Source of the DNA: Acidobacteriota bacterium
GTDB lineage: Bacteria; Acidobacteriota; Terriglobia; Bryobacterales; Bryobacteraceae
Direction of reading: 5' to 3'
DNA length: 64,000 nt
NCBI GenBank assembly: GCA_017307505.1
Contig: JAFKEE010000018.1
Location: forward strand, 308,737 to 372,736
Of the stretch, positions 62,500 to 64,000 are shown one piece after another. How positions within the stretch are numbered: position 1 is the stretch's first letter; each line of letters opens with the position of its first letter. Both the position numbers and the translations under genes were made by a program. The notes beneath the pieces were generated by a model, which searched no databases, was not told where the DNA came from, and saw nothing but the letters and a program-made list of their open reading frames with translations.

Positions 62500-63222
62500 C
62501 TACTTGGCAGGCGGGGCAGGGGGCGCGGGTTTGCGCAGGATCAGGGCCAGCGCATTGCCCCCCTGGCTCCACTCACCAGTAATCTGGTTGCCTTCCTTGT
62601 TGAGCGTGCCCTTGTAGGAACCGCCCACCACGGGGACCTTGAGTTCGACGGCGAGTTCCTTCTCGGTGATGTCCGACATAGCCAGGCCGGTGGCGCCCTG
62701 CACAGGGCTATCAAGAATTGCCTTCACCGTACCGTCGGGCTGGTTCTTGAAGTGCATTACGAGTTTGAGGCTGCCCTGCGGAGTCTCGAGATTGCCTTCC
62801 CAGTCGCCCTCCAAAACCTTGGAGACCGCCGGACTGGGCTTCGCCACGGCAACCTTGGCGTCGCCGGTCCGCTTGAGATCGAACGTGACCGCGCCGTTGG
62901 GCGCGTTCAACGTGCAGTTCATGGCCGTGGGCTCACCGATCTTGCACACAAACTCCGGACCGCTGCCGGAGACGATGTGGAACCGGACGGTCTTGTCCTC
63001 CACTTTCAGTTCGACCACCGGGACATCGCGGATGCCGGGCGGCGTTTGAGAGAACGTACCGTTCCAGACACCCTTATCGTCCTTCGCGAAATCCAGACCG
63101 ATCTGGAGCTGCTGGCTACCCGCCTGAACGGTGCCTTCCCAACGTCCTGCCTGACCGAAGGCGAGTGCGCCTGCAAGTAAGATAGCCGCGGTGAACTTCA
63201 ACACACAGAAAATGAAACGCAT
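62500..63222 (-). CDS. Exported protein with a duplicated lipocalin-like beta domain
   Basis: This 240-residue protein has a signal peptide (FTAAILLAGALAFGQ) and two similar beta-rich halves, each starting with a W-E-G motif: GRWEGTVQAGSQQLQIGLDF (about residue 25) and GDWEGNLETPQGSLKLVMHF (about residue 140). Both continue with GTFSQ/GEWSQ-like turns. The pattern resembles small secreted proteins linked to serine-hydrolase or peptidase genes in acidobacteria. No function can be assigned. ATG 63222 is chosen over an upstream TTG because it starts directly at the signal peptide. Confidence 0.72.
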   Translation of the reverse strand: MRFIFCVLKFTAAILLAGALAFGQAGRWEGTVQAGSQQLQIGLDFAKDDKGVWNGTFSQTPPGIRDVPVVELKVEDKTVRFHIVSGSGPEFVCKIGEPTAMNCTLNAPNGAVTFDLKRTGDAKVAVAKPSPAVSKVLEGDWEGNLETPQGSLKLVMHFKNQPDGTVKAILDSPVQGATGLAMSDITEKELAVELKVPVVGGSYKGTLNKEGNQITGEWSQGGNALALILRKPAPPAPPAK

Positions 63223-63317
63223 GTCCGAGGATACGACGGATTTGGGCAAAAAGGTCGCAAAAGGCGCCGGAACCCCAAACGGGCAGACGCCGTCAATGCG
63301 GCCCCAGCGCCGAACAG

Positions 63318-64000
63318 TCAGCGAACCAGCACCGGAAATGCCGTTATGCGAAGTTTTGCCGAACCGTAGGGAATCAGTTCCAGCTGTTCAATGGGTTCCG
63401 AGGACGCCACCGGGCTCACGGGCGGGGGTGCGGCCGAGCCTTTCTCCAGGGTCCAGGCGGGAATGCGGCGGCCCTTCACCTGAATGGTGACCCCCGGTGT
63501 CTCGCCCGCGAAGGGGTTGTCTCCGAGCGGCGATTCCTTCACTTTCAGGGCGGCGGCCGGGTTGTTCGGATCCAGCAGGAGCCCGAAGTTCCACGGCGTG
63601 GTGGGGCTGACGGTCCAATCGGCTGTGGGACCCTTCTCGCGCAGCTTCTTCCACTCTTCGCCAATTTTTAGGGAGAAGACCAGGGGGCCGCGATCGATGG
63701 CGACGGACTGGTTGTACCAGCGCGACACCCGCGGATACATGGGGAAGCGCAGGACGACGGTGTCGCCGCTCTTCCAGGCCCTGGCGATGCGATGGAAGGA
63801 CCCGGGCTGGAGGCCCGGTTCGGCCTTGCCGTTCACCGTGATCGAAGCGCCGGTGGCCCAACCGGGCACTCGCAGCACCAGCGGGAAGGTGCCGGGTTTG
63901 TCCGTGGTGAGCTTCAGCCGGATGGTGTCCCGGAACGGGTAATCCGTGGTTTCTTCAATCGTCACCATTCCGCCACCCGCCCTGGTCTTCACGACGCTGG
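63318..64000 (-). CDS. GH127-like glycoside hydrolase, C-terminal part, cut by the window edge
   Basis: The frame is open to the right edge, so only the last 227 or so residues are visible. They form a beta-sandwich with DTIRLKLTTDKPGTFPLVLR, VPGWATGASITVNGK and WKSGDTVVLRFPMYPRVSRW, the pattern of the C-terminal domains of DUF1680/GH127 (beta-L-arabinofuranosidase-like) enzymes; NQSVAIDRGPLVFSL is a strong family marker. The catalytic (alpha/alpha)6 barrel would lie beyond the window. The enzyme is probably secreted. The gene ends 96 bp from the secreted-protein gene start. Confidence 0.78.
   Translation of the reverse strand, partial: SVVKTRAGGGMVTIEETTDYPFRDTIRLKLTTDKPGTFPLVLRVPGWATGASITVNGKAEPGLQPGSFHRIARAWKSGDTVVLRFPMYPRVSRWYNQSVAIDRGPLVFSLKIGEEWKKLREKGPTADWTVSPTTPWNFGLLLDPNNPAAALKVKESPLGDNPFAGETPGVTIQVKGRRIPAWTLEKGSAAPPPVSPVASSEPIEQLELIPYGSAKLRITAFPVLVR

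Noticed and set aside
59918-62572. An 884-codon open frame on the minus strand
   Set aside because: It is antisense to the well-supported CRTAC and methyltransferase genes. Its translation is rich in Arg, His and Pro with no domain, which is what a GC-rich gene produces on its opposite strand.

Overview
The window is GC-rich, gene-dense chromosomal DNA. Its gene families point to an acidobacterium, most likely of the Solibacter/Paludibaculum (Bryobacterales) type. The signs are an ADOP-type FtsX/MacB permease plus a decayed copy, two 'VWFA-related acidobacterial' proteins, a carboxypeptidase-regulatory-domain TonB-dependent receptor, a CRTAC/FG-GAP protein with a Tat signal, a SpoIVB-type S55 peptidase, multihaem cytochromes, PQQ-type sugar dehydrogenase, a bacillithiol deacetylase and a TTG-started Hfq. 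I see no phage genes, transposase, integrase, CRISPR array or rRNA. One tRNA (Cys, GCA) is present. Taxonomy is inferred from gene content only.

Layout. 0-11.5 kb: mixed housekeeping and envelope genes (end of an SSS symporter, glgC, cytochrome c, hfq, thioesterase, GNAT, ADOP permease, two PepSY-type membrane proteins, TonB-C protein, ADOP pseudogene, ssb with terminator). 11.7-20.3 kb: a largely co-directional plus-strand run (secreted protein, signal-bearing methyltransferase, PHP-esterase fusion, PfkB kinase, rhomboid, bshB1, glycoside hydrolase-like protein, cupin, beta-lactamase-fold protein without its catalytic residues). 20.5-26.3 kb: a looser region with a VOC protein, a PQQ dehydrogenase overlapping a pentahaem cytochrome, an unknown protein with an internal duplication, and two gene-poor stretches of about 640 bp, one holding a fragment of a PQQ-dehydrogenase gene. 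26.4-31.6 kb: minus-strand ilvD, dapF (both catalytic cysteines replaced by serine), a GT-C-like membrane protein and a PfkB kinase. 31.6-36.7 kb: two metallophosphoesterases, uvrC, a TPR protein and a methyltransferase.

36.7-39.7 kb is the most unusual part. A secreted glycosidase-like gene carries an in-frame amber codon. It is followed by a stub of an esterase gene that stops exactly where a minus-strand two-gene module begins: a small HU/IHF-like DNA-binding protein and a protein fusing a half-HU domain to a TIR domain. This HU plus HU-TIR pair is my best candidate for an undescribed, possibly immune, system. Next to it lies a five-gene translationally coupled minus-strand operon (47.1 to 39.8 kb): S55 peptidase, beta-propeller protein, lipoprotein and two polytopic membrane proteins.

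47.2-64 kb: tRNA-Cys, a secreted DUF1080-like protein, a large TonB-dependent receptor with its own promoter and a strong terminator, then a tightly packed plus-strand operon (two TPR proteins, heptahaem cytochrome, two VWFA-type proteins, CRTAC protein, methyltransferase), a secreted protein, and the end of a GH127-like gene running off the right edge.
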